Shown: positions 26,171 to 35,351, counted from the first letter of the stretch. The stretch: 64,000 bases of DNA from Streptomyces barringtoniae (GCF_020819595.1 NZ_JAJHNP010000022.1:1-64000); one strand, 5' to 3'. Program-made: numbers and translations. Notes: generated by a model from the letters alone, not told the origin.

Positions 26171-27444
26171 TTGGCGACCGGCTCCAGGACCTCCCGGCCG
26201 CCCAGGTACGGGCGCAGCACCTCGGGGACCCGGACGGAGCCGTCGGCCTGCTGGTGGTTCTCCAGGATCGCCACGATCGTGCGCGGTACGGCGCACAGCG
26301 TGCCGTTGAGGGTGGCGAGCGGCTTGACCTGCTTGCCGTCGCGGACGCGGATCGACAGGCGGCGGGACTGGAACTCGGTGCAGTCCGAGGTCGAGGTCAG
26401 CTCGCGGTACTTGCCCTGGGTCGGGATCCAGGCCTCGCAGTCGAACTTGCGGGCGGCCGAGGCACCGAGGTCACCGGAGGCGACGTCGATGACGCGGAAG
26501 GGCAGCTCGAGCGAGGTCAGCCACTGCTTCTCCCACTCCAGCAGCCGCTGGTGCTCGGCCTGGGAGTCCTCGGGGGCGACGTACGAGAACATCTCGACCT
26601 TGTCGAACTGGTGCACCCGGAAGATGCCCCGGGTGTCCTTGCCGTGCGAGCCGGCCTCGCGGCGGAAGCAGGGCGAGAAGCCCGCGTACCGCAGCGGCAG
26701 CTTGTCGGCGTCGATGATCTCGTCCATGTGGTACGCGGCCAGCGGGACCTCGGAGGTGCCGACCAGGTACAGGTCGTCCTTGTCGAGGTGGTAGACGTCC
26801 TGGGCCGCCTGGCCGAGGAAGCCGGTGCCCGCCATGGACTGCGGGCGCACCAGCGCCGGGGTGAGCATCGGCGTGAAGCCGGCCGCGGTGGCCTGCGCCA
26901 TCGCCGCGTTCACCAGGGCCAGCTCGAGCAGGGCGCCGACACCGGTGAGGAAGTAGAAGCGGGAGCCGGAGACCTTGGCGCCGCGCTCGACGTCGATGGC
27001 GCCGAGCAGCTGGCCGAGCTCCAGGTGGTCCTTGGGAGCGAAGCCCTCGGCGCCGAAGTCACGGATCGTGCCGTGCGTCTCCAGCGTGACGAAGTCCTCC
27101 TCGCCACCGACGGGCACGTCGGGGTGGACGAGGTTGCCGAGCCGGAGCAGCAGCTCCTGGGTCTCGGCGTCGGCCGCGTCGCGCTCGGCATCGGCGGCCT
27201 TGACGTCGGCGGCGAGCTGGCTCGCCCGCTTCAGCAGCTCGGCCTTCTCGTCGCCGGTGGCCTTGGGGATGAGCTTGCCGAGCTGCTTCTGCTCGGCGCG
27301 CAGCTCGTCGAAGCGGACGCCGGAGGACCTGCGCCGCTCGTCGGCAGACAGGAGGGAGTCGACGAGCGCGACGTCCTCTCCACGGGCACGCTGGGACGCG
27401 CGCGCACGGTCGGGGTCCTCACGGAGCAGGCGAAGGTCAATCAC
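26167..27444 (-). CDS. serS: seryl-tRNA synthetase
   Basis: A 425-residue class II synthetase that charges tRNA-Ser. The N-terminal 110 residues form the antiparallel coiled-coil arm that grips the long variable arm of tRNA-Ser. Motif 2 is FRREAGSHGKDTRGIFRVHQF and motif 3 lies around NGTLCAVPRTIVAILE. It starts at the GTG at 27444, with a -10-like TAGCCT about ten bases upstream and no ribosome binding site, consistent with leaderless mRNA. It heads a two-gene unit with the HAD phosphatase. Confidence 0.98.
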   Translation of the reverse strand: MIDLRLLREDPDRARASQRARGEDVALVDSLLSADERRRSSGVRFDELRAEQKQLGKLIPKATGDEKAELLKRASQLAADVKAADAERDAADAETQELLLRLGNLVHPDVPVGGEEDFVTLETHGTIRDFGAEGFAPKDHLELGQLLGAIDVERGAKVSGSRFYFLTGVGALLELALVNAAMAQATAAGFTPMLTPALVRPQSMAGTGFLGQAAQDVYHLDKDDLYLVGTSEVPLAAYHMDEIIDADKLPLRYAGFSPCFRREAGSHGKDTRGIFRVHQFDKVEMFSYVAPEDSQAEHQRLLEWEKQWLTSLELPFRVIDVASGDLGASAARKFDCEAWIPTQGKYRELTSTSDCTEFQSRRLSIRVRDGKQVKPLATLNGTLCAVPRTIVAILENHQQADGSVRVPEVLRPYLGGREVLEPVAK

Positions 27445-28068
27445 GAGGCCAAGGCTACCGGTGCGGGCTTGTCGCTCACGAATCCCTATTCCACCGAGTT
27501 CGGATTCGCCACCCTTTGTCGCTTACGTTCCGTTATGCACGCATTGCGTAACGTATCGGAACATATCCAAACACGTCAGAAAGCGTCGGAATGCGTCGTG
27601 ACGTGCCAGAACAAGCCGTCAAGGAAGAGTGTCTCACTCCCTGGGACGGGGCAGGTCCAGGCGCCGCGTTGACCGGATTCCCTTGTGGAGGCCGGGACTT
27701 CGTGAGGCCGCTGTCCACAGGAATCCACACCCTCCCAAGAGTTATCCACAGGCTGTGTGGAAGGTCTGTGGATTTCGGAATTGATCACTCCGGATCATCG
27801 TGACGCACTCAGGAATTCCCAGGGCATACGCATGTCACACCCACTTTTGAGTGGAAAGGGGTCGCTCCAAAAGATGAATCAACGGAAACGAGTGGACGAA
27901 GGGTGAGGTGTGGGATGGTGGCCGCATCGGGGACGCGAGGGGAGATTTGTCGACCGACTCACGCACCCTTGTCGACTTGTCCCCAGGTCGAGAAGCTGAC
28001 CTGTGGATAACTTCTGTGGATAACGAAGATATGCAGGTAGTACTGGCCGGAAGTAGTCTACGGCCGCC
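27445..28068. other. serS-pheA intergenic region with DnaA boxes
   Basis: 624 bp without a gene and clearly less GC-rich than its surroundings. Near serS there are short TACGTT/AACGTA inverted repeats (27524-27554) and several CGTCGGAA/CGTCAGAA-like motifs. From 27711 to 28023 it carries the DnaA-box group listed separately. Confidence 0.6.
27711..28023. other. DnaA-box cluster B
   Basis: CTGTCCACA at 27711 (one mismatch), TTATCCACA at 27742 (exact), TTGTCCCCA at 27977 (one mismatch), and TGTGGATAA at 28002 and 28015 (both exact, reverse, 13 bp apart). Weaker matches at 27721 and 27767 flank the first pair. Confidence 0.72.
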
Positions 28069-29001
28069 TCAGAACCGGCCGTCCTGGCAGCGCGCCACCC
28101 AGTCCGCCGCCGCCACGAACTCCTCGTCCGACGTCCCCGGCCGGGTCCCCGGAGCCTCGTCGGGCCGGATGTCCGCACGTGGATAGGAGCCGAGGAAACG
28201 CACCTGCAGACAGATCCGCTTCAGACCCATCAGCGCCTCCGCCATCCGCCGGTCGGAGATATGGCCCTCGGCGTCGATGCAGAAGCAGTAGTTGCCGATG
28301 CCGGCGCCGGTCGGCCGGGACTGCAGCAGCATGAGGTTGATGCCGCGCGAGGCGAACTCGCCGAGCAGGTCCCGCAGCGCACCGGGGTGGTCGTCACGCT
28401 GCCACAGCACCACCGAGGTCTTGTCGGCGCCGGTCGGCGCGGCGGGCCGGGCCGGGCGACCGACCAGGACGAACCGGGTCTGCGCGTTCTCCGCGTCGTG
28501 GATGCCGGTCTCCAGGGCCTCGAGGCCGTACCGGGCGGCGGCGAACTCGCCCGCGAAGGCGGCGTCGTAGCGGCCCTCCTGGACCAGGCGGGCGGCGTCC
28601 GCGTTGGAGGCGGCCGACTCCCAGTGGGCGTCCGGGAGGTGCTTGCGCATCCAGTTGCGCACCTGCGGCTGGGCCGCCGGATGGGCGGAGACCGTCTTGA
28701 TGTCCGTGAGTTCCGTGCCGGGCCGGACCAGCAGCGCGAAGGTGATCGACAGCAGCACCTCGCGGTAGATCATCAGCGGTTCGCCCGCGACCAGCTCGTC
28801 CAGGGTGGTGGTGATGCCGCCCTCGACGGAGTTCTCGATCGGCACGAACGCGGCCTCGGCCTCGCCGGCCCGCACCGCGTCCAGCGCGGACTGCACCGAC
28901 ACATAGGGGACGAGCTCCCGGGTGGCCGCTTCCGGGAGCGTCCGCAGGGCGACTTCGGTGAAGGTGCCCTCGGGGCCGAGATACGCATAGCTCGCTGGCA
29001 T
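28069..29001 (-). CDS. pheA: prephenate dehydratase
   Basis: A 310-residue monofunctional PheA that converts prephenate to phenylpyruvate in phenylalanine synthesis. Residues 1-185 are the dehydratase domain (YLGPEGTFTEVAL, IENSVEGG, and the catalytic NAQTRFVLVG with the TRF motif). An ACT regulatory domain follows (about 200-280, LRDLLGEFASRGINLMLLQSRPT) that normally binds phenylalanine for feedback inhibition; here the usual ESRP reads QSRP. A C-terminal tail of about 30 residues is variable. It is monocistronic. Confidence 0.97.
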   Translation of the reverse strand: MPASYAYLGPEGTFTEVALRTLPEAATRELVPYVSVQSALDAVRAGEAEAAFVPIENSVEGGITTTLDELVAGEPLMIYREVLLSITFALLVRPGTELTDIKTVSAHPAAQPQVRNWMRKHLPDAHWESAASNADAARLVQEGRYDAAFAGEFAAARYGLEALETGIHDAENAQTRFVLVGRPARPAAPTGADKTSVVLWQRDDHPGALRDLLGEFASRGINLMLLQSRPTGAGIGNYCFCIDAEGHISDRRMAEALMGLKRICLQVRFLGSYPRADIRPDEAPGTRPGTSDEEFVAAADWVARCQDGRF

Positions 29002-29100
29002 GTCCTCACCCTAATGGCGCCACGGCGAGCCGTCCCCTCTGTCTCACGACAGCCACTCGACCGGGTGGTTTGACGCCGGAAAGCCCAGCAGAACCGGTAA

Positions 29101-29132
29101 ACCCCGTAACCCCGTAACCCCGTAGCTCCGTA
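29101..29132. repeat. 8-bp tandem repeat (ACCCCGTA)n
   Basis: Three exact ACCCCGTA units and one variant GCTCCGTA occur in tandem between pheA and the DyP gene. This is an unusual microsatellite-like tract for this genome. It lies in the 3' end of the copper operon transcript. Confidence 0.75.
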
Positions 29133-29149
29133 GCCAGTCGGGCTCCGGG

Positions 29150-30433
29150 CTAGCCCTCCAGCAGCCGCTGCCCCACGTACTCACCCTGCGCTGCCCCGCC
29201 CGGGACCGCGAACAGTCCGCTCGCCTCGTGCCGGATGTACTGCGACAGCGCGTCGCCCCGGTCGAGCTTGCGCTGCACCGGGACGAAGCCGCGCAGCGGG
29301 TCGGCCTGCCAGCAGACGAAGAGCAGACCGGCGTCGGGCGTGCCGTCCGGGTCGAAGCCGTCGTGGTAGGAGAAGGGGCGCCGCAGCATGGCCGCGCCGC
29401 CGTTCTTGTCGGGCCGGGTGATCCGGGCGTGCGCGTTGAGGGGGACGACGTACTCGCCCTTGGCGTCGGTCTTCTCCAGGTCCATGGGGGTCGTCTCGTC
29501 GCCCCCGGACAGCGGCGCCCCGTTGGACTTCCGGCGCCCGATGACCGCCTCCTGGGCCGGCACCGACAGCTTCTCCCAGTCGTCGAGGAGCATGCGGATG
29601 CGGCGTACGACGGCGTACGAGCCGTTCGCCATCCAGGCCGGTTCGCCCGAGGCGGGCACGAAGATCCGCCGGTCGAAGTCGGAGTCGGCCGGCTTCGGAT
29701 TGCGGGTGCCGTCCAGCTGGCCCATGAGGTTGCGGGCGGTCATGGGGTGTGCGGTGGCGCCCGGCGTGCGGTTGAAGCCGTTCATCTGCCAGCGCAGCCG
29801 GGCCGCGCCGCCCGCGTCCTTCTGGATCGCGCGCAGGGCGTGGAAGGCGACCAGGGCGTCGTTCGCACCGATCTGCACCCACAGGTCGCCGTCGCTGCGT
29901 GCCTTGTCGAGGTGGTCGGAGGAGAAGTCCGGCAGCGGGTCCAGCGCGGCCGGCCGCTGCTTGTCCAGGCCGGTCCTGCCGAAGAAGGAGTGCCCGAAGC
30001 CGAAGGTGATCGTCAGCGTGGAGGGCCCGGCGTCGCGGGCCACATCGGTGTCGTCGTGCGGCGCGGCCTCGCCCGCCATGAGCCGCTCGGCCGTCGTGGA
30101 CCAGCGGCGCAGCAGGGCCGCGGCCTCCTTGCGTCCGGCGCCCGCCGCCAGGTCGAAGGCGGCGAGGTGGCCGCGCGCCTGGAGGCCCTCGGTGATGCCG
30201 GGCTGATGTTTCCCGTGAAACATCGCCCGGTCGGAGCCCACCGACGTCAGCGGGGTGGCCGGAGCGGGCGCGGCGGCATAGCCCACGGCCCCGCCGGCCG
30301 CGCCGAGCACGAGCCCGGTGGCGCCCGCGGTGCCGAGCAGGGCGCGCCGGGAGAGGCCCACGCCGTCGCGGGACGTGGCGTCCTGCGCGGAGGACTCGGG
30401 CGTACGGGCCTGAGGGACGGACTGGTCGGGCAT
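29150..30433 (-). CDS. dtpA: Tat-exported dye-decolourising (DyP) haem peroxidase
   Basis: A 427-residue haem peroxidase resembling Streptomyces DtpA/EfeB. The N-terminal twin-arginine signal is LSRRALLGTAG (about 28-38). The DyP GXXDG motif is GQLDGTRNP with the catalytic Asp, the probable proximal His is in LNAHARI, and the distal conserved segment is MLRRPFSY. In S. lividans DtpA acts with Sco and ECuC in copper-dependent morphological development. It follows the CopC-CopD gene by 8 bp with a weak ribosome binding site, implying coupling. A near-parS sequence lies in its coding region. Confidence 0.92.
   Translation of the reverse strand: MPDQSVPQARTPESSAQDATSRDGVGLSRRALLGTAGATGLVLGAAGGAVGYAAAPAPATPLTSVGSDRAMFHGKHQPGITEGLQARGHLAAFDLAAGAGRKEAAALLRRWSTTAERLMAGEAAPHDDTDVARDAGPSTLTITFGFGHSFFGRTGLDKQRPAALDPLPDFSSDHLDKARSDGDLWVQIGANDALVAFHALRAIQKDAGGAARLRWQMNGFNRTPGATAHPMTARNLMGQLDGTRNPKPADSDFDRRIFVPASGEPAWMANGSYAVVRRIRMLLDDWEKLSVPAQEAVIGRRKSNGAPLSGGDETTPMDLEKTDAKGEYVVPLNAHARITRPDKNGGAAMLRRPFSYHDGFDPDGTPDAGLLFVCWQADPLRGFVPVQRKLDRGDALSQYIRHEASGLFAVPGGAAQGEYVGQRLLEG
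30208..30221. other. parS-like site in the DyP gene
   Basis: GTTTCCCGTGAAAC has one mismatch to the parS consensus, and encodes MFHGKH of the peroxidase. Confidence 0.5.
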
Positions 30434-30441
30434 GGTGTCGT

Positions 30442-32370
30442 TCAGCCGATCTGCGCGTTCTTGGAGACGGTCACCTGGTCGATGTCGGAGGTCCGCACGG
30501 TGACGGCGATCTTCCAGTCGCCCGCCATGGGGATCTGCACTCCGCTCGCCGACCAGTGGCCGGTGGTGATGTGGTCGGGGGTCACGGGGAGCGGGCCGAT
30601 CTTCTTCGCCTCGAGGGTGAAGGCGACCTTCACCTCGGGGACGTCGAAGGCCCGGCCGTTGGGCCGCTGGACGTAGACATGCATCTCGTTGCCGCCCACG
30701 CGGGCGGGGTCGAGGTCGATGCTGACGACACCCTTGCCGTCGGCGCCGCCGGTGTCGAAGGGCATGTCCAGGGTCAGCGCGCCGTTCGAAGGCGCTGTGG
30801 CCGCACCGGAGGACGACGAGGAGGCGGCCTTGGCGTCGAGTTCGGTGCGGCCCGGCTCGGTCTGGGTCAGCCAGGTGGTGACGGCGAGCAGTACGACCGC
30901 GACACCGGCCTCGGCGAGCACCGTACGGCGCAGACCGAAGCGGTTCGCGTCGCCGTCCCGCAGCCGCTTCTGCCGGGCGGCGTCCATCGCGGCCCGCTGC
31001 CGGGCGAGCTGGGCGGCGCGCCGGGAGTCAGCGGAGCCGGTGTTCTTCCCGGCCGCCTTCGCCGCGGTGACGCGCTCCTTCTCGGCTTCCCCGTCGATGT
31101 CGACAACGGCGGTGTCGTCGGCGTTGTCGGCGAGCCGCCCCGTCCACCGCCGCGAGATCGAGGCGATGCCGACCAGCAGCGCCACCAGCCCGATCTTGAC
31201 CAGCAGCAACTGCCCGTAGCGGGTGTCGGTGAACGCCGACCAGGCGCCCAGTTGCCGCCAGGACTGGTAGACACCGGTGGCGATGAGCACGACGACGGAG
31301 CCGAAGGCCAGCCGGGAGAAGCGGCGGACGGCGGCGGACTCCACCGGTGTCCCGGCGGGCGCCCGGTACAGGGCGACCAGCAGGGCGGTGAGCCCGCCCA
31401 GCCAGGCGGCGACGGCGAGCAGATGGACGACGTCGACGGGCATGGCGATGCCCGGCTGGAGCCCCACCGAGGCGTGCTCGGCCATGGCCCAGCTGCTCGC
31501 GAGGCCCGCCGCGACGACCACGCCGCCGATGGCGAGCCCGAAGGTCAGATCGCGCTTGTCCGGGCCCTCCTCGCGCTTGGTGAAGGCGCCGAAGAGGACG
31601 GCGATGAACAGCGCGGCGGCGGCGAGCAGCAGCAGCCGGGAGACCAGCGCTGCGCCGGTCTTGGTCTGCAGCACCTGGCCCAGCAGTCCGAGGTCGAAGA
31701 CGTCGGCGAACTTCCCGGAGGTGGTGTACGAGCCGCGCAGGAGCAGCAGCCACAGGGTGGCCGCGGTGAGCGTGAGCCAGCCGCCGACCACCAGCCGCTG
31801 CAGGGCCCGTACGCCCGCGCCGCGCTGCCAGCAGGCGAGCACGAAGGCCGCGCCGCCGGCGAGGACGATGAACCCGGCGTACGACGCGTACCGCCCGAAC
31901 GCGTAGAGCCCGCCCACGGCGCCGCCGCCCGCGACCGGCCCCGTGCCGGAGACCACGGTCTGCGAGGGCGCCCCGATGGAGAAGGTGTAGGCGCCGGAGA
32001 CGGGGTGGCTGTCGGCCGAGACGACCTGGTAGGTCACCGTGTAGGTGCCGTCACCCAGGCCGCTCCTGAGCTTCACGGCGTACGTCGTCCCGCTCAGGTT
32101 GGCCGGTGTGCCGGTCTGGACCGGCTTGCCCCGGGGGTCGAGGACGCGCAGGGAGTCGTCGTTCATCGCCACCTTCTCGGAGAAGGTGAGCGACACCTGG
32201 GCGGGTGCCTGCTTGACCACCACCCCCTGTGCGGGGTCGCTGCCGGTCAGCGCCGCGTGCGCGGAGGCCGGTCCGGCACCCGCGAGCAGTGCGCCCAGGA
32301 CGGCGAGGAGCAGCAGCACCAGGATGCGCAGGCTGCCCCGGTGTCCCGTGGGGGTGATGGTCAGCGTCAC
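30442..32370 (-). CDS. CopC-CopD copper resistance fusion protein
   Basis: A 642-residue fusion. A signal peptide ends before His38 (ASA-HAALTGSDPA), which together with the later SADSHPVSG His gives the CopC Cu(II) site. An eight-helix CopD-like membrane domain covers about 150-440. A cytoplasmic Lys/Arg-rich segment and a further membrane helix follow. The C-terminal extracytoplasmic beta domain (about 535-642) resembles YtkA/FixH-type domains. CopC-CopD handles copper outside the cell and imports it. The start is the GTG at 32370 with GGGAGGGA ten bases upstream, 17 bp after the PCuAC gene. Confidence 0.9.
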   Translation of the reverse strand: MTLTITPTGHRGSLRILVLLLLAVLGALLAGAGPASAHAALTGSDPAQGVVVKQAPAQVSLTFSEKVAMNDDSLRVLDPRGKPVQTGTPANLSGTTYAVKLRSGLGDGTYTVTYQVVSADSHPVSGAYTFSIGAPSQTVVSGTGPVAGGGAVGGLYAFGRYASYAGFIVLAGGAAFVLACWQRGAGVRALQRLVVGGWLTLTAATLWLLLLRGSYTTSGKFADVFDLGLLGQVLQTKTGAALVSRLLLLAAAALFIAVLFGAFTKREEGPDKRDLTFGLAIGGVVVAAGLASSWAMAEHASVGLQPGIAMPVDVVHLLAVAAWLGGLTALLVALYRAPAGTPVESAAVRRFSRLAFGSVVVLIATGVYQSWRQLGAWSAFTDTRYGQLLLVKIGLVALLVGIASISRRWTGRLADNADDTAVVDIDGEAEKERVTAAKAAGKNTGSADSRRAAQLARQRAAMDAARQKRLRDGDANRFGLRRTVLAEAGVAVVLLAVTTWLTQTEPGRTELDAKAASSSSSGAATAPSNGALTLDMPFDTGGADGKGVVSIDLDPARVGGNEMHVYVQRPNGRAFDVPEVKVAFTLEAKKIGPLPVTPDHITTGHWSASGVQIPMAGDWKIAVTVRTSDIDQVTVSKNAQIG

Positions 32371-32387
32371 GGTGGTCGGTCCCTCCC

Positions 32388-32879
32388 TCAGTGGCCGGTC
32401 GACGGGTTGTACGTGGCGGACTTCACCGGCATCTCGACGGTGAGGGGCCCGGACTCGGCGAAGGTGAGCTTCACGGTGACCGTCTGGCCCTGCTCCGGCT
32501 TGTGCTTCAGCTTCTCGAACATCAGATGGTTGCCACCGCTTTTGAACACGAGTTGACCGTGGGCGGGTATGGCGAAGGAGCTCTTCTCCTGCATGGCGCC
32601 GCCCACGGTGCTGTGCATGGTGATCTGGCCGGCGACGTCACTGGTCACCGAGGTCAGCGCGTCCTCGGCGCCTCCCTTGTTGGTGATCGTCAGAAAGCCG
32701 GCGGCCATGTCGGCGGAGACCGGCTGCGGTATGTACGGCCCGCTCACCGACAGTTCGGCCTTCGAGGACCCGGGATCGGAGTCCGAGCCGGAGCCCGAGC
32801 CCGAGCCCGAGCAGCCCGCGAGGGTCAGGGCGCCGGCGAGCGCGGCGGCCGCGGTGCCGAGGACAGAACGGCGCCTCAC
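32388..32879 (-). CDS. PCu(A)C copper chaperone lipoprotein (ECuC-like)
   Basis: A 163-residue lipoprotein with lipobox LAGC near residue 22 and a Ser/Gly linker. The PCu(A)C domain carries the copper ligands as MHST..., AMQEK, and NHLMF. It matches the extracytoplasmic copper chaperone ECuC of S. lividans, which passes Cu(I) to Sco. The GTG at 32879 overlaps the sco stop codon (GTGA), so the two are translationally coupled. Confidence 0.92.
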   Translation of the reverse strand: MRRRSVLGTAAAALAGALTLAGCSGSGSGSGSDSDPGSSKAELSVSGPYIPQPVSADMAAGFLTITNKGGAEDALTSVTSDVAGQITMHSTVGGAMQEKSSFAIPAHGQLVFKSGGNHLMFEKLKHKPEQGQTVTVKLTFAESGPLTVEMPVKSATYNPSTGH

Positions 32880-33529
32880 GGGTTCGCCCCCTTGACGAGC
32901 TTGGGCAGGTCCTTGGTGTAGTCGTCGACGGTGGTGTCCTCGCCGTAGAGGACGTAACCGCCGTTCGTCTTCGGGGAGAAGGCGATGACCTGGGTGCCGT
33001 GGACGGAGACGAGCTTGCCGTTCTTGTCCTTCGTCGTCGGCTCCACGGAGATGCCGACCGAGCGGGCACCGGCCTGGATGGTGGCGAAGTCCCCGGTCAG
33101 GCCGATGAACTGCGGGTCGATGCCCTTGAGCCACTTGCCCAGCCCGGCCGGGGTGTCGCGGCCGGGGTCGGTGGTGACGAACACGACCCGCAGGTCGTTC
33201 TGCTCGGCCCTGGGCAGCGCCTTCTTGGCGACGGCGATGTTGCTCATCGTCGTCGGGCAGATGTCGGGGCAGTGGGTGTAGCCGAAGTACAGCAGGGTCG
33301 GACGGCCCTTGGTCTCCTGGCGGAGGTCGTACTTCTTGCCGTGCGTGTCGGTGAGGACCAGGTCCGGCTTCTCGAAGGGCTGGTCGAGGACCGTGCCGGC
33401 CTTGCCCGAGTCGGACTCCTCCGAGACCACGGAGACCGGCGACTTGCCGTCGTTCCCGCTGCCGCAGGCGGAGAGGGTCAGGGTGGCGGCGGCGAGCAGC
33501 GCGGCCGCGGCGAACGTCTTCTTGCGCAT
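32876..33529 (-). CDS. sco: SCO1/SenC family copper chaperone lipoprotein
   Basis: A 217-residue thioredoxin-fold lipoprotein. The lipobox is LSAC (Cys22), the copper/redox motif is CPDIC (residues 87-91) and the third ligand His is in SVHGTQV (about 177). Sco proteins load the CuA centre of cytochrome c oxidase, and in S. lividans Sco also supplies copper for the developmental oxidase GlxA. The start was set from protein length at the ATG before RKKTFAAA. YcnI is encoded 107 bp upstream in the same direction. Confidence 0.94.
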   Translation of the reverse strand: MRKKTFAAAALLAAATLTLSACGSGNDGKSPVSVVSEESDSGKAGTVLDQPFEKPDLVLTDTHGKKYDLRQETKGRPTLLYFGYTHCPDICPTTMSNIAVAKKALPRAEQNDLRVVFVTTDPGRDTPAGLGKWLKGIDPQFIGLTGDFATIQAGARSVGISVEPTTKDKNGKLVSVHGTQVIAFSPKTNGGYVLYGEDTTVDDYTKDLPKLVKGANP

Positions 33530-33636
33530 AGAAAAATGTCCCAGATGTGAGTAATCCGGCGCGCACCGGGGGGCGTACGACAGCCAGGACAGCGTCGCAC
33601 GCGCCGCACGCCCCCCGGTGCGCGGTCCGGAACGGC

Positions 33637-34371
33637 CTAGGCGGTCCGGCGGCGGCCGGCGAGGACGCCGTAGGCGACGCCCGCGACGCCGACGGCGATG
33701 CCGGCCACGGCGAGCACGCGCGCGGTGGTGTCGGTGTCGTGGGAGCCCGATCCGGAATCGGCGGCGGCCGTGGTCGCGGCCTTGTCGGAGGCGTCCTCCG
33801 CCGTGCCGTGGTGGTCGTCGGCCGCGGCGGACAGCTGCAGCACCGGAGCCGGGTTCTCCGGCTCGTCCTGCCCGGCCTGCGGCACCTCGATCCAGCGCAC
33901 GACCTCCTTGTCGGAGTACGTCTGGAGCGCCTTGAAGACGAGCTGGTCGGTGTTCTCGGGCAGGGCGCCGAGGGAGAGCGGGAACTTCTGGAAGTAGCCG
34001 GGCTGGATGCCCTTGCCGTCGGCGGCGGTCCAGGTGACCCTGGTGACGGCCTCGTCGATCTTCTCGCCGTGCATGGTCAGCGGCTTGGCCAGCTTGGTCT
34101 TGGTGACCTGCACGTTCCAGCCGGCGACGGGCTGGGTCATGACCGAGGCGAGCGGGTGGTCGGCCGGGAAGTCGACCTCGACCTTGGTGGTCGAGGCGTT
34201 GTCGCGCTCGTTGGGGACCTTGAAGTCGACGACCGCGTAGCCGCCCTTGGCCGCGGCGCCCTCCGGCTGCACGGAGACGTGTGCGAAGGCGGGTACGGAC
34301 AGCGCCAGTACGGCCGTGCCCGCGGCGCCGGCGGCGGCGAGGGCACGGGAAGCGATACGAGAAGCCTGCAT
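33637..34371 (-). CDS. YcnI/DUF1775 copper-binding membrane-anchored protein
   Basis: A 244-residue protein. The signal peptide ends AFA, leaving His31 (HVSVQPEGAA) as the mature N-terminus; in YcnI of Bacillus subtilis this His and a nearby Trp bind Cu(II). The DUF1775 beta domain covers 31-180, followed by an Asp/Ser/His-rich linker and a C-terminal membrane helix with RRR stop-transfer (about 216-243). It probably delivers or sequesters copper beside CopC-CopD and Sco. The ATG at 34371 is used. Confidence 0.9.
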   Translation of the reverse strand: MQASRIASRALAAAGAAGTAVLALSVPAFAHVSVQPEGAAAKGGYAVVDFKVPNERDNASTTKVEVDFPADHPLASVMTQPVAGWNVQVTKTKLAKPLTMHGEKIDEAVTRVTWTAADGKGIQPGYFQKFPLSLGALPENTDQLVFKALQTYSDKEVVRWIEVPQAGQDEPENPAPVLQLSAAADDHHGTAEDASDKAATTAAADSGSGSHDTDTTARVLAVAGIAVGVAGVAYGVLAGRRRTA

Positions 34372-34487
34372 GGCAGGAGCACTCCACTCTGAGAGTTCCG
34401 GTGAGGAAGAGAGGTACGCGCACGCGCGCGTGCCGCGCGACGGCGGCAGCTCTCTCCCCGGATCCGTGGAGTGGTGCGCGCGTCGCG

Positions 34488-35351
34488 TCAGGAGGCGAGA
34501 CGGAAGCCGGCGGCGGGCGGGCCGCGGCGGATCACCGTGTGCTGGAGTGCGATGGTGTGCGGGTCGGGTGCCTCGTCCCGGGCGGTACGACGGCCGCGCG
34601 GGAGGAGCCGCGGGGCGGGCAGCAGCCCGGCGCACAGGGCGCGCGTCAGCGCGAGCGCAGCGCGCAGGGACCGCACGAGCGCCCCCTCTGTGACTCCGTG
34701 CGCCGACAGTTCGATCAGACGCAGCAGCGCCAGGTCGCCGCGCCGCAGCAGCCAGCCCGCGGCGACGGCCGCGAGGGCGTGGCCGAGCAGCATCGGCAGC
34801 GAGGGCAGCAGCCCGGCGGAGGAGCCGGTGGCGTCGTACGCGTGGTGCGTGCCGCCCATGACCGCAACGGGCCGGCCCGAGCGGTCGACGAGGTGAGCGG
34901 CGAGCAGCAGGTGGAAGGCGCGCCCCGGGGTCAGGGCGGTCGGGCTCGCCCCGCACAGCAGTCGCGCGGCCTGCTCGACCAGCGCGGGGTCGCTGAGCGA
35001 GGAGCCCGCCGGGCCGGTGGAGTGCATCGACCCCATCGACCCCGTCGCCATCCCGCCGGCGGCCATGGCGGTCCCGTGCTGGCCCAGCCCGAACAGCGTG
35101 TGCAGGGCGGTCTGGCCGAGCGCGAGGAGTGCGGCGATGCCCGGCAGCGAGCGGGTCCGCCCGGCGAGCGGCACCACGAGCAGCAGACAGCCGAGGAAGC
35201 CCGCGCCCAGCGTCCACAGGGGCACGCCCGCGCAGGAGGCGAGGGTGTGCCCGCACGCGGCCAGCGCGACGCAGACCGCGGCGAACACCGCGGCCCGCAG
35301 GATCCGGAGCCCGGCTCCGGGTTGCGCCGTGCGCGCGTGGGGGGCAGTCAT
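34488..35351 (-). CDS. hypothetical integral membrane protein, His/Met-bearing
   Basis: A 287-residue protein with about five or six hydrophobic helices and no family I can name. An extracytoplasmic loop near residues 90-115 carries HTLFGLGQHG and GMATGSMGSMHS, and a later GGTHHAYD adds two more histidines. This Met/His pattern is typical of copper-handling proteins. It sits upstream of and in the same direction as ycnI-sco-PCuAC-copCD-dyp, so a role in the copper module is inferred. The start is the ATG at 35351. Confidence 0.75.
   Translation of the reverse strand: MTAPHARTAQPGAGLRILRAAVFAAVCVALAACGHTLASCAGVPLWTLGAGFLGCLLLVVPLAGRTRSLPGIAALLALGQTALHTLFGLGQHGTAMAAGGMATGSMGSMHSTGPAGSSLSDPALVEQAARLLCGASPTALTPGRAFHLLLAAHLVDRSGRPVAVMGGTHHAYDATGSSAGLLPSLPMLLGHALAAVAAGWLLRRGDLALLRLIELSAHGVTEGALVRSLRAALALTRALCAGLLPAPRLLPRGRRTARDEAPDPHTIALQHTVIRRGPPAAGFRLAS

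Noticed and set aside
27445..28068. Chromosome origin oriC
   Set aside because: Only about five good DnaA boxes and no dnaA/dnaN neighbours; Streptomyces oriC has many more boxes.
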